64,000 nt of DNA. Source: Heterodera schachtii (lineage: Eukaryota > Nematoda > Chromadorea > Rhabditida > Heteroderidae). Positions 31,108 through 42,926 of this stretch are shown one piece after another (within the stretch, counting starts at the first letter, position 1; every line of letters begins with the position of its first letter). Under the pieces are notes generated by a model, which saw only the letters and a program-made list of their open reading frames with translations, searched no databases and was not told the DNA's origin. A program made the translations under genes and the position numbers. The stretch covers positions 1,954,574 through 2,018,573 of the forward strand of contig SIJG01000011.1 in assembly GCA_023374025.1 (NCBI GenBank), given 5' to 3'.

Positions 31108-32175
31108 AAGTTGTTCAAAATAACTAATATATAAGACAAAAAATTTTAATTTAAAACCGGGCCATTTTCAGAATACAAGCATAAAATTGCTATAATAACG
31201 TGGCCGCAAAGCACCGAGTGAGTACCTTAAGCCAGGAAAATTAGGAATAATCCCTTAAATATTTGTTCATTCCTTGCTGGCGCCAGTGTGGAAAGCAACC
31301 CCGGCGCTTTCATAGGGCCCCTGGGGCCCGGGATGAGAAAATAAATTTTAAAAAAATTCTAAAGGTAAAACTACAAATTATCTGCCTAGAGTTATAGGAT
31401 TAAGCGAACCTTTTTGTTAGACCTGTTTTTTAGGGATTTCCCCTGAGGAAAAACAAAATATATTCTTTTATTTTTGGGAAAAATCCGATTTTTTCTCTGA
31501 AAAAGAGAAGCTACTCATGTGTTCATGGTTAAGCCTAAGGCTTTTTGAAAAAACATTTTTACCTGCCAACAGTTTTTATTATGTCACTGGTAAAAAAATC
31601 TAATATAGATTTTTCTGAAACGCCTTACCATCGCTGCAAAACTCACTGAGTTGTATAATGAACTCTTTTAATAAACAGAATAATTTAGGGATTCCTTTGA
31701 AATAAGAAATAACTTGCTTGGTGAACGGTCAGAAAAATGTCTTAGAAATGCATTTTTTAAACTATAAACAGGGAAAGTGATCCTGTTGTTTCAAGGGGCC
31801 CCCAATAGTGATGTATACTATTTTTGTCAATAAAATATTTTCGGAATTAGAGAAATTGAAATAAAAATAAAATTCTAAAGGTAAAACTACAAATTATCTG
31901 CCTAAAGTTGTGGGTTTAAACGCACCTTTTTGCTAAACCTGTTTTTAGGGATTTTCACGGAGGAAAAACAAAATCGGGAGCGAGGGCGGGAGCGGAAGCG
32001 GGGACGGGACGCGTCCGAAGGCCCCGTACGAGGCCGCGAAGCGGCCGAGTGATACCTTAAGCCCAGAAAAATTATTAAAGGGGACTCATCTTTGAACCAC
32101 TCGTAGTGTTCCATACTTACTCAGCAAAATTTGGTGAGCATCTGATCAATTAAAAAAAGGTTTATGGACTATCAA

Positions 32176-34899
32176 CACGGCGATTCAATTTTGGGCTCCC
32201 AGTGCAAATAAGTTTAGTTTTTATTTACTAATCACAACGCCAAACTTTTCAAAACTTAAAATTTTGGGGATTTTCCCTTGTAAAAATAGAAGAGCCGATC
32301 TCGAGTTAGAAAAGAAACTTTCAAAAAACAAAAGAGAATTCGATAGAGAAGACCAAAAAATTATTCTAGACTAAATTTTAAAAAAATCCCAACTGTGGAA
32401 AATTTTTTACAACTGCGTGAATTTTTCAATAAATTCTCAACATTCTTAGAGCTAAAAATGGTACTTACACGTAAAAAAACTGAAAAATTCAAAGAAATGA
32501 GAAATTCTAGTACTGAAGCAAATCGAAAACGGAAGGAATGGCGCCAGGAGCATGGTCGCAGAGTCGGTTCGACGCCAAAAAGTGACGAAAATTGACCAAA
32601 ATTAATTTTTATTTTAAAACACTGCATTTTCAGCGCTAAAGCAGACCGAAGCCGTGCCAACAGCAGAAGGAGAGGGGACATCGACCCAAGCCACCGAAAG
32701 TGGGCCGTCAATGTCAACTTTTGACCTTCGTATGTCAAAAAAGCACTATTTTAGAAGCAAAAATTAAATTAAGGCCTGCGTTCAAGCCCAACGCCGTTGA
32801 CAGCAACTCCGATCAGGCGCCATGTGCGTGTCCATCAAAAAACTGCCGACAAAGCAACAAGCATGGACTTCACAACTACCGACAATGCAACACACATGGA
32901 TTTGACAATGATGGACAAGGAAACGGACGTGGATTTGGCTTATGAGGACGCCGCGACACAAACCGAGCAATTGGACAAACAGCTGAAGGAGCAGGAACAA
33001 GTGATCAGCTTCCTTCGACAGCAGGTCCGCAACAGAGACGCACTGATCGCTGATCTGCGCCGTCAATTGGAAAAGCAGGCGAAGGACCAGCCAACAAGTA
33101 AATTGCAGAATTTTAGAGCCATTTATCATCCAAATTGTTTTTAGCATCCACACGGCGCAAAAAGAATGTGGCTACATTGGAGCGGACCTCGCGGCGAAAT
33201 TTGGCTGAGAAAATCGCCGATGTGATCGATCGAGATCGGTCCCGATCACTGAGCCGCTGTTCGCTGCAAACTCTACATCGTGAAGTCCGCCACAAATTCG
33301 GACACTACACACCGATGAAGAAGGAACAACTCCGACAACAACAAACGATCAATGAAGAAGATGGGTTGCTTTTGTTGTCACAACTTGGAACCCAAAAAGC
33401 TTATGTAAAAATGAAGGCCCTTTTGCGACTGATCAGCCCAAAATTCGATGTCTTTCCACCACTGAAAAAAGTAAAAATCTTTATTTTAATTTAAAAAAAA
33501 TATTTTTTTGGGTGATCAAAATCAAAAAGGAGATATGCGCAGCACTCCAATATGAGGCGATTTCAACGCCGCATGGAACTGGATTTTTTTGTTCCGACAT
33601 TGCCGGGGCACTGGAGTTCAGATTGTCCGCGGCCAAGGACAATCTGATCAACTTCAGATCAGACGAATTGATTTTAAAATTGAGCGGCGACAATGTCCAG
33701 GGCTTCACAAAAATAACCATTTCCTTGGCCCATGCCTCACATGCAAATTCCCTGGCCAACAATTTTATCGTGGCAGCATTTCCCGACAAGGACAAAAGGG
33801 AAAATTTGAGCAAGTTCTGCGGCAACATTTGGCAACAGATAGACCAATTGAATGAAATTGCGGGCAAGAAAATTAAATTGTAAATTAGTAAAAAATTTTC
33901 TTAAATAAACTTAAGTTTTCAGGTTTTTCGACGGTGATCTGAGCTTTTTGTGGGCAATTATTGGACACTGTGGCTCAGCCGTTACGACATTTCCCTCGCC
34001 TGTTTGCGATTGTCGCCGGGACCAATTGTTGGGCGTGGAAAAATGCAAAATTAGGACGACGGAGGAAACGGTGAACCAAGCTGAGCAGTTTGGACGGCTA
34101 GTGGAAAATGGAGAGAAACCGACTGTTGCTGCGCGAGCGTTGACTAAGGGAATTGTCGATGCGCCACTTTTGCGATCAATCGAATTTGACCGCATAATCC
34201 TGGCGCCTTTTCACGTCTTCCAGGGCATTGGAAATGCACTAATCAAAGAGCTCGAAGGATCAACTGAAAGCGCGGAAATTGCGAACGGATTTTTCAGAAG
34301 CATCTCGGCCAGGAGGGAAGCGTTCAGAAAAAAGGACATGACGGGGAATTCAATCAGAAAAGTTCTGATTCATGCTGACCAATTGGAGAGGCTTTACTCA
34401 GCTGAATGGCCGCAAACCATTTGCAAAACCATGGGACACTTGGCAAAGATACAAACTTTTACAAAAGTGCTTTTTATTTTGTCTTTTTTGAAAATTAAAA
34501 AAAAATTTAAGGCCCAGCCACTTTCGCCACGGGATTTGGACGAATTGGAAACATCGATTGATAATTTTCGGACATTTCTCAACGATCAGCCCCGGATGCG
34601 GACTTTGCTCGCCCTAAAACCAAAAGTCCATTTGCTGTTGAACCATTTTGTGCCCTTCGCCCGACAACACCAATTTTTGGCTCATTTGGACGAGCAGGGT
34701 CAAAAAGCATTTTGAAATTTTAGCCCGAATTTTTTTAGGCGATGAAGCATTGCATTCGGTGTGGAGGCGCTTGGAACAGCTGTGGAAAACAATGCCTGAC
34801 GAAGAACAAATGCGTCAATTGTTGGAGCACCATTTTGTCTCAAATTGGCTTCTCGACACGGGAAAACTCGACGAAATGAAGCAGGTCAGTTTGATGAAA
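32176..34899 (+). mobile_element. CAC-ended DNA transposon, copy 2 (3' truncated)
   Basis: Nearly identical to copy 1 from its left inverted repeat, including the same left flank (ATGGACTATCAA). It stops at ~34899, where the B-unit spacer (ACGACACCTTTTTGC) begins. About 370 bp, including the last exon and the right inverted repeat, are missing. The shared insertion site shows that copying was by amplification of the array, not by a second transposition. Confidence 0.8.
32458..34884 (+). pseudogene. Transposase copy 2, lacking last exon
   Basis: Same exon pattern as copy 1 with a few substitutions (e.g. Lys to Glu in the coiled coil, Gly to Val after the S-G-D-N motif, Leu to His before D-E-Q-G). 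The frames up to the H-H-F-V-S exon remain open, but the acidic-tail exon and stop are replaced by array sequence. The left end alone could not be mobilised without a right inverted repeat. Confidence 0.6.
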
Positions 34900-35439
34900 A
34901 CGACACCTTTTTGCTAAACCTGTTTTTAGGGATTTTCACGGAGGAAAAACAAAATCGGGAGCGAGGGCGGGAGCGGAAGCGGGGACGGGGACGCGTCCGA
35001 AGGCCCCGTACGAGGCCGCGAAGCGGCCGAGTGATACCTTAAGCCCAGAAAAATTATTAAAGGGGGCTCATCTTTGAACCACTCGTAGTGTTCCAATACT
35101 TACTCCGCAAATTTGGTGAGCATCTGATCAATTAAAAAAGGTTTATGGACGATCAAATTATGTAAATAATGAGCCCCTTAATTTTACTGCGCCTAAGGTA
35201 CTCACTCGGCCGCTTCGCGGCCTCGTGCGGGGGCCTTCGGCCCCCGCCCCGCCCCCCCCCCCCCCGCCCTTCAGAGCACTCCTGATCACTTAGCTAAAGA
35301 TTATGTGCGACAATATATTTCAAATTTTTTTTTTAATTGACTATGCCAATCGAACGCTAACGGCCGACCTAACGGAAAAAAATCCCCGAAGGAGAGAATT
35401 TAATTAAATCCATTCCTTCGGGGGACCGTACCGGGTGCC

Positions 35440-35564
35440 GCGGGGTAAGCAGTGCTGGTTTGGTTTCACCACCGCACCCATCCTTTTGGCTAGTCAGCAA
35501 ACGTTGCCTAACTTGCCAGATCGGACGGGTGAGCGTGATTCCACTTTTCCAAGCACCCCACCGC
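35440..35564 (-). ncRNA. 5S rRNA-like sequence, copy 5
   Basis: First B unit after transposon copy 2; same sequence and flanks as copies 2-4. Confidence 0.6.
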
Positions 35565-36915
35565 AAGTTGTTCAAAATAACTAATATATAAGACAAAAAA
35601 TTTTAATTTAAAACCGGGCCATTTTCAGAATACAAGCATAAAATTGCTATAATAACGTGGCCGCAAAGCACCGAGTGAGTACCTTAAGCCAGGAAAATTA
35701 GGAATAATCCCTTAAATATTTGTTCATTCCTTGCTGGCGCCAGTGTGGAAAGCAACCCCGGCGCTTTCATAGGGCCCCTGGGGCCCGGGATGAGAAAATA
35801 AATTTTAAAAAAATTCTAAAGGTAAAACTACAAATTATCTGCCTAGAGTTATAGGATTAAGCGAACCTTTTTGTTAGACCTGTTTTTTAGGGATTTCCCC
35901 TAATGAAAAACAAAATATATTCTTTTATTTTTGGGAAAAATCCGATTTTTTCTCTGAAAAAGAGAAGCTACTCATGTGTTCATGGTTAAGCCTAAGGCTT
36001 TTTGAAAAAACATTTTTACCTGCCAACAGTTTTTATTATGTCACTGGTAAAAAAATCTAATATAGATTTTTCTGAAACGCCTTACCATCGCTGCAAAACT
36101 CACTGAGTTGTATAATGAACTCTTTTAATAAACAGAATAATTTAGGGATTCCTTTGAAATAAGAAATAACTTGCTTGGTGAACGGTCAGAAAAATGTCTT
36201 AGAAATGCATTTTTTAAACTATAAACAGGGAAAGTGATCCTGTTGTTTCAAGGGGCACCCAATAGTGATGTATACTATTTTTGCCAATAAAATATTTTCG
36301 GAATTAGAGAAATTGAAATAAAAATAAAATTCTAAAGGTAAAACTACAAATTATCTGCCTAAAGTTGTGGGTTTAAACGACACCTTTTTGCTAAACCTGT
36401 TTTTAGGGATTTTCACGGAGGAAAAACAAAATCGGGAGCGAGGGCGGGAGCGGAAGCGGGGACGGGGACGCGTCCGAAGGCCCCGTACGAGGCCGCGAAG
36501 CGGCCGAGTGATACCTTAAGCCCAGAAAAATTATTAAAGGGGGCTCATCTTTGAACCACTCGTAGTGTTCCAATACTTACTCCGCAAAATTTGGTGAGCA
36601 TCTGATCAATTAAAAAAAGGTTTATGGACGATCAAATTATGTAAATAATGAGCCCCCTTAATTTTACTGCGCCTAAGGTACTCACTCGGCCGCTTCGCGG
36701 CCTCGTGCGGGGGCCTTCGGCCCCCGCCCCGCCCCCCCCCCCGCCCTTCAGAGCACTCCTGATCACTTAGCTAAAGATTATGTGCGACAATATATTTCAA
36801 ATTTTTTTTTAATTGACTATGCCAATCGAACGCTAACGGCCGACCTAACGGAAAAAAATCCCCGAAGGAGAGAATTTAATTAAATCCATTCCTTCGGGGG
36901 ACCGTACCGGGTGCC

Positions 36916-37040
36916 GCGGGGTAAGCAGTGCTGGTTTGGTTTCACCACCGCACCCATCCTTTTGGCTAGTCAGCAAACGTTGCCTAACTTGCCAGATCGG
37001 ACGGGTGAGCGTGATTCCACTTTTCCAAGCACCCCACCGC
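36916..37040 (-). ncRNA. 5S rRNA-like sequence, copy 6
   Basis: 1,476 bp after copy 5, with the same upstream TATA-like word and downstream hairpin. Confidence 0.6.
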
Positions 37041-38394
37041 AAGTTGTTCAAAATAACTAATATATAAGACAAAAAATTTTAATTTAAAACCGGGCCATTT
37101 TCAGAATACAAGCATAAAATTGCTATAATAACGTGGCCGCAAAGCGCCGAGTGAGTACCTTAAGCCCAGGAAAATTAGGAATAATCCCTTAAATATTTGT
37201 TCATTCCTTGCTGGCGCCAGTGTGGAAAGCAACCCCGGCGCTTTCATAGGGCCCCTGGGGCCCGGGATGAGAAAATAAATTTTAAAAAAATTCTAAAGGT
37301 AAAACTACAAATTATCTGCCTAGAGTTATAGGATTAAGCGAACCTTTTTGTTAGACCTGTTTTTTAGGGATTTCCCCTGAGGAAAAACAAAATATATTCT
37401 TTTATTTTTGGGAAAAATCCGATTTTTTCTCTGAAAAAGAGAAGCTACTCATGTGTTCATGGTTAAGCCTAAGGCTTTTTGAAAAAACATTTTTACCTGC
37501 CAACAGTTTTTATTATGTCACAGGTAGAAAAATCTAATATAGATTTTTCTGAAACGCCTTACCATCGCTGCAAAACTCACTGAGTTGTATAATGAACTCT
37601 TTTGATAAACAGAATAATTTAGGGATTCCTTTGAAATAAGAAATAACTTGCTTGGTGAACGGTCAGAAAAATGTCTCAGAAATGCATTTTTTAAACTATA
37701 AACAGGGAAAGTGATCCTGTTGTTTCAAGGGGCCCCCAATAGTGATGTATACTATTTTTGTCAATAAAATATTTTCGGAATTAGAGAAATTGAAATAAAA
37801 AATAAAATTCTAAAGGTAAAACTACAAATTATCTGCCTAAAGTTGTGGGTTTAAACGACACCTTTTTGCTAAACCTGTTTTTAGGGATTTTCACGGAGGA
37901 AAAACAAAATCGGGAGCGAGGGCGGGAGCGGAAGCGGGGACGGGGACGCGTCCGAAGGCCCCGTACGAGGCCGCGAAGCGGCCGAGTGATACCTTAAGCC
38001 CAGAAAAATTATTAAAGGGGGCTCATCTTTGAACCACTCGTAGTGTTCCAATACTTACTCAGCAAAATTTGGTGAGCATCTGATCAATTAAAAAAAGGTT
38101 TATGGACGATCAAATTATATAAATAATGAGCCCCCTTAATTTTACTGCGCCTAAGGTACTCACTCGGCCGCTTCGCGGCCTCGTGCGGGGGCCTTCGGCC
38201 CCCGCCCCGCCCCCCCCCCCCGCCCTTCAGAGCACTCCTGATCACTTAGCTAAAGATTATGTGCGACAATATATTTCAAATTTTTTTTAAATTGACTATG
38301 CCAATCGAACGCTAACGGCCGACCTAACGGAAAAAAATCCCCGAAGGAGAGAATTTAATTAAATCCATTCCTTCGGGGGACCGTACCGGGTGCC

Positions 38395-38519
38395 GCGGGG
38401 TAAGCAGTGCTGGTTTGGTTTCACCACCGCACCCATCCTTTTGGCTAGTCAGCAAACGTTGCCTAACTTGCCAGATCGGACGGGTGAGCGTGATTCCACT
38501 TTTCCAAGCACCCCACCGC
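38395..38519 (-). ncRNA. 5S rRNA-like sequence, copy 7
   Basis: 1,479 bp after copy 6; the last 5S-like copy before the array ends at ~39842. Confidence 0.6.
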
Positions 38520-39888
38520 AAGTTGTTCAAAATAACTAATATATAAGACAAAAAATTTTAATTTAAAACCGGGCCATTTTCAGAATACAAGCATAAAATT
38601 GCTATAATAACGTGGCCGCAAAGCGCCGAGTGAGTACCTTAAGCCCAGGAAAATTAGGAATAATCCCTTAAATATTTGTTCATTCCTTGCTGGCGCCAGT
38701 GTGGAAAGCAACCCCGGCGCTTTCATAGGGCCCCTGGGGCCCGGGATGAGAAAATAAATTTTAAAAAAATTCTAAAGGTAAAACTACAAATTATCTGCCT
38801 AGAGTTATAGGATTAAGCGAACCTTTTTGTTAGACCTGTTTTTTAGGGATTTCCCCTGAGGAAAAACAAAATATATTCTTTTATTTTTGGGAAAAATCCG
38901 ATTTTTTCTCTGAAAAAGAGAAGCTACTCATGTGTTCATGGTTAAGCCTAAGGCTTTTTGAAAAAACATTTTTACCTGCCAACAGTTTTTATTATGTCAC
39001 AGGTAGAAAAATCTAATATAGATTTTTCTGAAACGCCTTACCATCGCTGCAAAACTCACTGAGTTGTATAATGAACTCTTTTAATAAACAGAATAATTTA
39101 GGGATTCCTTTGAAATAAGAAATAACTTGCTTGGTGAACGGTCAGAAAAATGTCTTAGAAATGCATTTTTTAAACTATAAACAGGGAAAGTGATCCTGTT
39201 GTTTCAAGGGGCCCCCAATAGTGATGTATACTATTTTTGTCAATAAAATATTTTCGGAATTAGAGAAATTGAAATAAAAATAAAATTCTAAAGGTAAAAC
39301 TACAAATTATCTGCCTAAAGTTGTGGGTTTAAACGACACCTTTTTGCTAAACCTGTTTTTAGGGATTTTCACGGAGGAAAAACAAAATCGGGAGCGAGGG
39401 CGGGAGCGGAAGCGGGACGGGGACGCGTCCGAAGGCCCCGTACGAGGCCGCGAAGCGGCCGAGTGATACCTTAAGCCCAGAAAAATTATTAAAGGGGGCT
39501 CATCTTTGAACCACTCGTAGTGTTCCAATACTTACTCAGCAAAATTTGGTGAGCATCTGATCAATTAAAAAAAGGTTTATGGACGATCAAATTATGTAAA
39601 TAATGAGCCCCCTTAATTTTACTGCGCCTAAGGTACTCACTCGGCCGCTTCGCGGCCTCGTGCGGGGGCCTTCGGCCCCCGCCCCGCCCCCCCCCCGCCC
39701 TTCAGAGCACTCCTATCAATAAAAAAAGGTTTATGGGCGATCAAATTATATAAATAATGAGCCCCCTTAATTTTACTGCGCCTAAGGTACTCACTCGGCC
39801 GCTTCGCGGCCTCGTGCGGGGGCCTTCGGCCCCCGCCCTGCCCCCTATCCCAAGGGAACTCGTACAATGCGTAACTACAATATAGTTG

Positions 39889-40575
39889 CGTATGTTAGGC
39901 TTAGGCTTAGGACTGAGCTTTACTCTTCTTTGTTTAGGCTTAGGCTTAGGACTGAGCTTTACTCATCTTTGTTTAGGCTTAGGCTTAGGACTGAGCTTTA
40001 GACTTGGATTTAACTTTTTTGGTTTGCTTAGGTATAAGCTTCAGCTTTTTTGCTAGGTAATAGGCCTTAGGCTTAGGCTTAAGTCTGAGTTTTAGGTATT
40101 GGCTATCGGCTTAGGCTTGCTTAGGTTTAGGCTTCAGCTTCAGGCTTGTTTAGACTTAGGCTTGCTTAGGTTTAGGCTTCAGCTTTAGGCTTGCTTGGGT
40201 ATAGGCTTAGGCTTGCTTAGGTTTAGGCTTCATCTTAGGCTTGCTTGGGTATAGGCTTCAGCTTTAGGCTTAGGCTTGCTTAGGTTTAGGCTTCAGCTTT
40301 TAGGCTTAGGCTTGCTTAGGGTTTAGGCTTCAGCTTTTAGGCTTAGGCTTGTTTAGCTTTAGGCTTCAGCTTTAGGCTTGCTTAGGTTTAGGCTTCAGCT
40401 TTAGGCTTGTTTAGGCTTAGGCTTGCTTAGGTTTAGGCTTGCTTAAGTATAGTCTTCAGCTTTAGGTTTGTTTAGGCCTAGGCTTGCTTGGGTTTAGGCT
40501 TTTGGCTTTAGGCTTTGTTTAAATATCGGCTTAGGCTTCAGCTTACTTAGGTGTAGGTTTCAGCTTGCTCAGGTA
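39889..40575 (+). repeat. Interstitial telomere-like block (degenerate TTAGGC)
   Basis: About 690 bp of TTAGGC-derived sequence: short perfect runs (TTAGGCTTAGGCTTAGG near 39895) give way to a higher-order motif such as TTGCTTAGGTTTAGGCTTCAGCTTTAGGC. TTAGGC is the nematode telomere repeat. Its single orientation and decay fit a former chromosome end, a healed break or a subtelomeric satellite. It directly follows the palindromic array. Confidence 0.85.
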
Positions 40576-41502
40576 TATGATTTCTATTGAAAAATTTTCA
40601 CTTTTGCACGAATTTCGTTTGTACAACAGTGTACGAGCTGTCTTTTGTACCGGCTGCCTGTTACCCAATTGGGGACAGGACTTTGTGTCAAAACCACTGA
40701 ATGGCCGGCAAAGATTTAAATGCCATATAGCATTCGATGGGACGCATGACCGAACTTAGTGACTCTGACAAACAAATTATGTGCAATGGGTCTACGGTGA
40801 AAGACTCCGGCAAATAAATTGTGTGCAATGGGGTCTACGTTGAAAGACTCCGACAAACAAATATGTGACAAATGCTTGGACGGAAAATTGTCAGGATTCC
40901 TTAGCCTAAGCATATTTTTGTTAAGGGTACTGTAGGCTTCACATTTTCGGATAAATTTTTTGAATTTAAGGATTTACCCAAATTATTCTGATCACGTGTA
41001 CACTATGTGTGAGGCCCCTTAAACCAATCCCTTGCACTAATTGCTCAAAGTTGAAACAGAAATTTTATTACCAGAGTTAAACAAAGTACAAGGGAATGGA
41101 TGTATCAAGAACGAAATATAGTTGAAAAAATACTGATGAAATTATTGTATTTCGGGAAAATATTAGGTGACAAATGAAGAAATAAATGAACAAAAATATT
41201 TTCAAAATTAATGAAATGACATGAAAAATAAAAATTAAATTATGGAATAATTTCGGAGGTCTAGCTCGTCTTCTTCTTCTTCTTCCGTGAGCAGGTTCAC
41301 ATCGAGGACTGGGTTGTACGACAAATAGTGCGCCAGGGGTATTCATCATATAAATTTCTTTGTCGGTTATCCCTGATCACCCCAAGTCCTGGGTGTTTCC
41401 TCGCAGCTTGACAAATGGGTACTGTAGGCTACCAGAAAAAAAAAGATAGGTGCCTTATGTAGTTCCATTCCCAACATTCCCAACACAAAACTCACAATTT
41501 CC
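40576..41502. other. Spacer without a recognised gene
   Basis: Short repeats near 40750-40870 (ACTCCG(G/A)CAAA.AA..TGTG, GGGTCTACG). The word GGGTACTGTAGGCT occurs near 40926 and 41416. On the minus strand 41260-41330 gives an acidic peptide (L-L-T-E-E-E-E-D-E-L-D-L), perhaps an exon remnant. Nothing firmer. Confidence 0.4.
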
Positions 41503-41829
41503 GGTACTTATATGGTTCGTACGCCACAAATTAAAAATTTTCTTTTAATCATCTTAGCTTGCTTAGAAAGTCATGTATATGATTTTCATGGGGCGTTGAA
41601 CATAACTAGGACATCTATTTAGACCAATTTCGAACCCCGGAAAAGGACTATATTCTTGAAAAAGTTTGAATTTTCGACTTTTTGGGGATTTCGACTTTAG
41701 GTCGAATCCATTTCCGGGGTTCGAAATTGGACTTTCGGCGCCCCTAAAAATCATATACGTGACTTTCTAATCAACCTAAGATGATTAAAAGAAAATTTTT
41801 AATTTGTGGCGTACGAACCATATAAGTAC
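41503..41829. mobile_element. Mutator-type MITE, copy 1
   Basis: Ends are inverted repeats of ~50 bp or more (GGTACTTATATGGTTCGTACG from 41503 and its reverse complement, ending GTAC at 41829), flanked by the 9-bp duplication ACAATTTCC on both sides. Short length, no coding frame and an 8-9 bp duplication fit Mutator-like MITEs. It splits a helicase pseudogene. Confidence 0.75.
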
Positions 41830-41835
41830 ACAATT

Positions 41836-42367
41836 TCCTACGGAGGAGACCCAATTTTCACCCAGTGTCTTGCTGATTCTCTTTATCAAGGAGACATTGT
41901 TGCCGGAGTAATGGCCGAGCAACGCTCCATGATTACCTCTTCCAATTTTCCTCTCCCCAATCAAAATGCCCCTCTTCTTTCGTTGATCTTCCAAATCCTG
42001 ATTATAGAGAACTAACCTCCTTTTCCCGTTTAAATTCAGCCCAAACCCATATTGCCCACTCAACTCTCTCTCTTCTCTCTCATTTTGCCTTCATCTGCCA
42101 CGATTACTTGTCTTTGTCTGTATTCTGCACAGGCAAAAGCTATCAAAACTCTTCCTCCCTTAAAAAACGTCACTGCTTTGACGGTTGATTCCTTCCAGGC
42201 CCAAGAATCAGATGTCATTGTCCTTCACCCGATCCCTCCTCACCACTCCCGACGAGATGAGCAGATCACTATATTTTTTAAAAAACCCCAACAGAGTTTC
42301 AATCGCAGTTTCCCGCGCTAGACATTTTTTTTGCTTAATTGGAAATTTTAGCACCTTAAAAGCATGA
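41836..42367 (+). pseudogene. SF1 (UPF1/ZNFX1-type) helicase C-terminal remnant
   Basis: Across three frames the translation gives the C-terminal RecA-like domain of SF1B helicases: A-E-Q-R-S-M motif IV-like, I-T-C-L-C-L-Y-S-A-Q-A, motif V V-D-S-F-Q-A-Q-E-S-D-V-I-V-L, and motif VI V-S-R-A-R-H-F-F-C-L-I-G-N. At least two frame changes (near 41975 and 42225) and loss of the N-terminal half show it is dead. The first Gln of the usual F-Q-G-Q-E motif is kept, but Gly is Ala. The MITE lies at its 5' edge. Confidence 0.6.
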
Positions 42368-42926
42368 AATCCTGGTCTAATTATTTAAGCTCGGCTTCCC
42401 GAGGCCCCTTTTTCGCTCCCGTATCAAATTCCTTTAGTTTTTCCTTCCCACTCCCATCCCAGGCCGTCCCTCAGGGTTTTCCTTTTTGGCATTTTTCATT
42501 AAAATATATTTGGAGCTCAATCTTTCGTTCTCACCGATTTCACATTAAACTCGTAATTCCATTTTTACCGATTTCATATTAAATTCGCAATCCCATTCTC
42601 ACATTTAATTCACAACCGTTTTCCATTTTAAATAAATAAATCGATCGTATTAATTGGATAATGGAGAAATTAAGGAAAAGAGTATGGAAATCATAAAGAG
42701 CGGAAAATTACTTAAAGGGAATTGGGCAATTAAAAATGGAATGGGAAATTGGGGAAAATCCCGGGAAATCCAAAATTCGGGAAGCATTCTATTCATTATT
42801 CGGGCCCGACACGTTCCCATATTTCTGTGCCATTGTGAATCACTTTTTGTGCCAAACGCTCTTCTCTTCTGCTGCTGCTTGAATTAGTCCATGATTTTGA
42901 GCAGCAACGCTCGGATCAGGCGTGCC
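42368..42926. other. Spacer
   Basis: No gene seen. Contains a short duplicated phrase (TTTCACATTAAACTCGTAATTCC / TTTCATATTAAATTCGCAATCC) and is presumably the 3' region of the minus-strand IFT70 gene. Confidence 0.4.

Larger units (their letters stand above)
17149..39842. repeat. Palindrome-rich satellite array with 5S-like units
   Basis: 22.7 kb made almost wholly of two related units. Unit B (~1.48 kb) has a GAA-hairpin block, an AT-rich 'spacer' with several palindromes (GGGCCCCAGGGGCCC, CTGGCGCCAG, AAAATCTATATTAGATTTT) and a 5S-like sequence. Unit A (~0.33 kb) is B with the spacer and 5S removed. Units are in plus orientation from 17149 to ~20855 and in minus orientation from there to 39842, so the array is a large imperfect palindrome. 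Several B units lack the 5S part (e.g. 21300-21420, 25640-25735, 26690-26795). Two copies of a DNA transposon sit inside. No protein gene belongs to the units. Confidence 0.85.

Noticed and set aside
32176..34899. Independent second transposon insertion
   Set aside because: Same target site and left flank as copy 1, with no right end; segmental amplification explains it.
17149..39842. SL RNA gene linked to the 5S-like copies
   Set aside because: Looked for a GGTTTAATTACCCAAGTTTGAG-like leader with donor and Sm site; only unrelated GGGTTTAAAC words were found.
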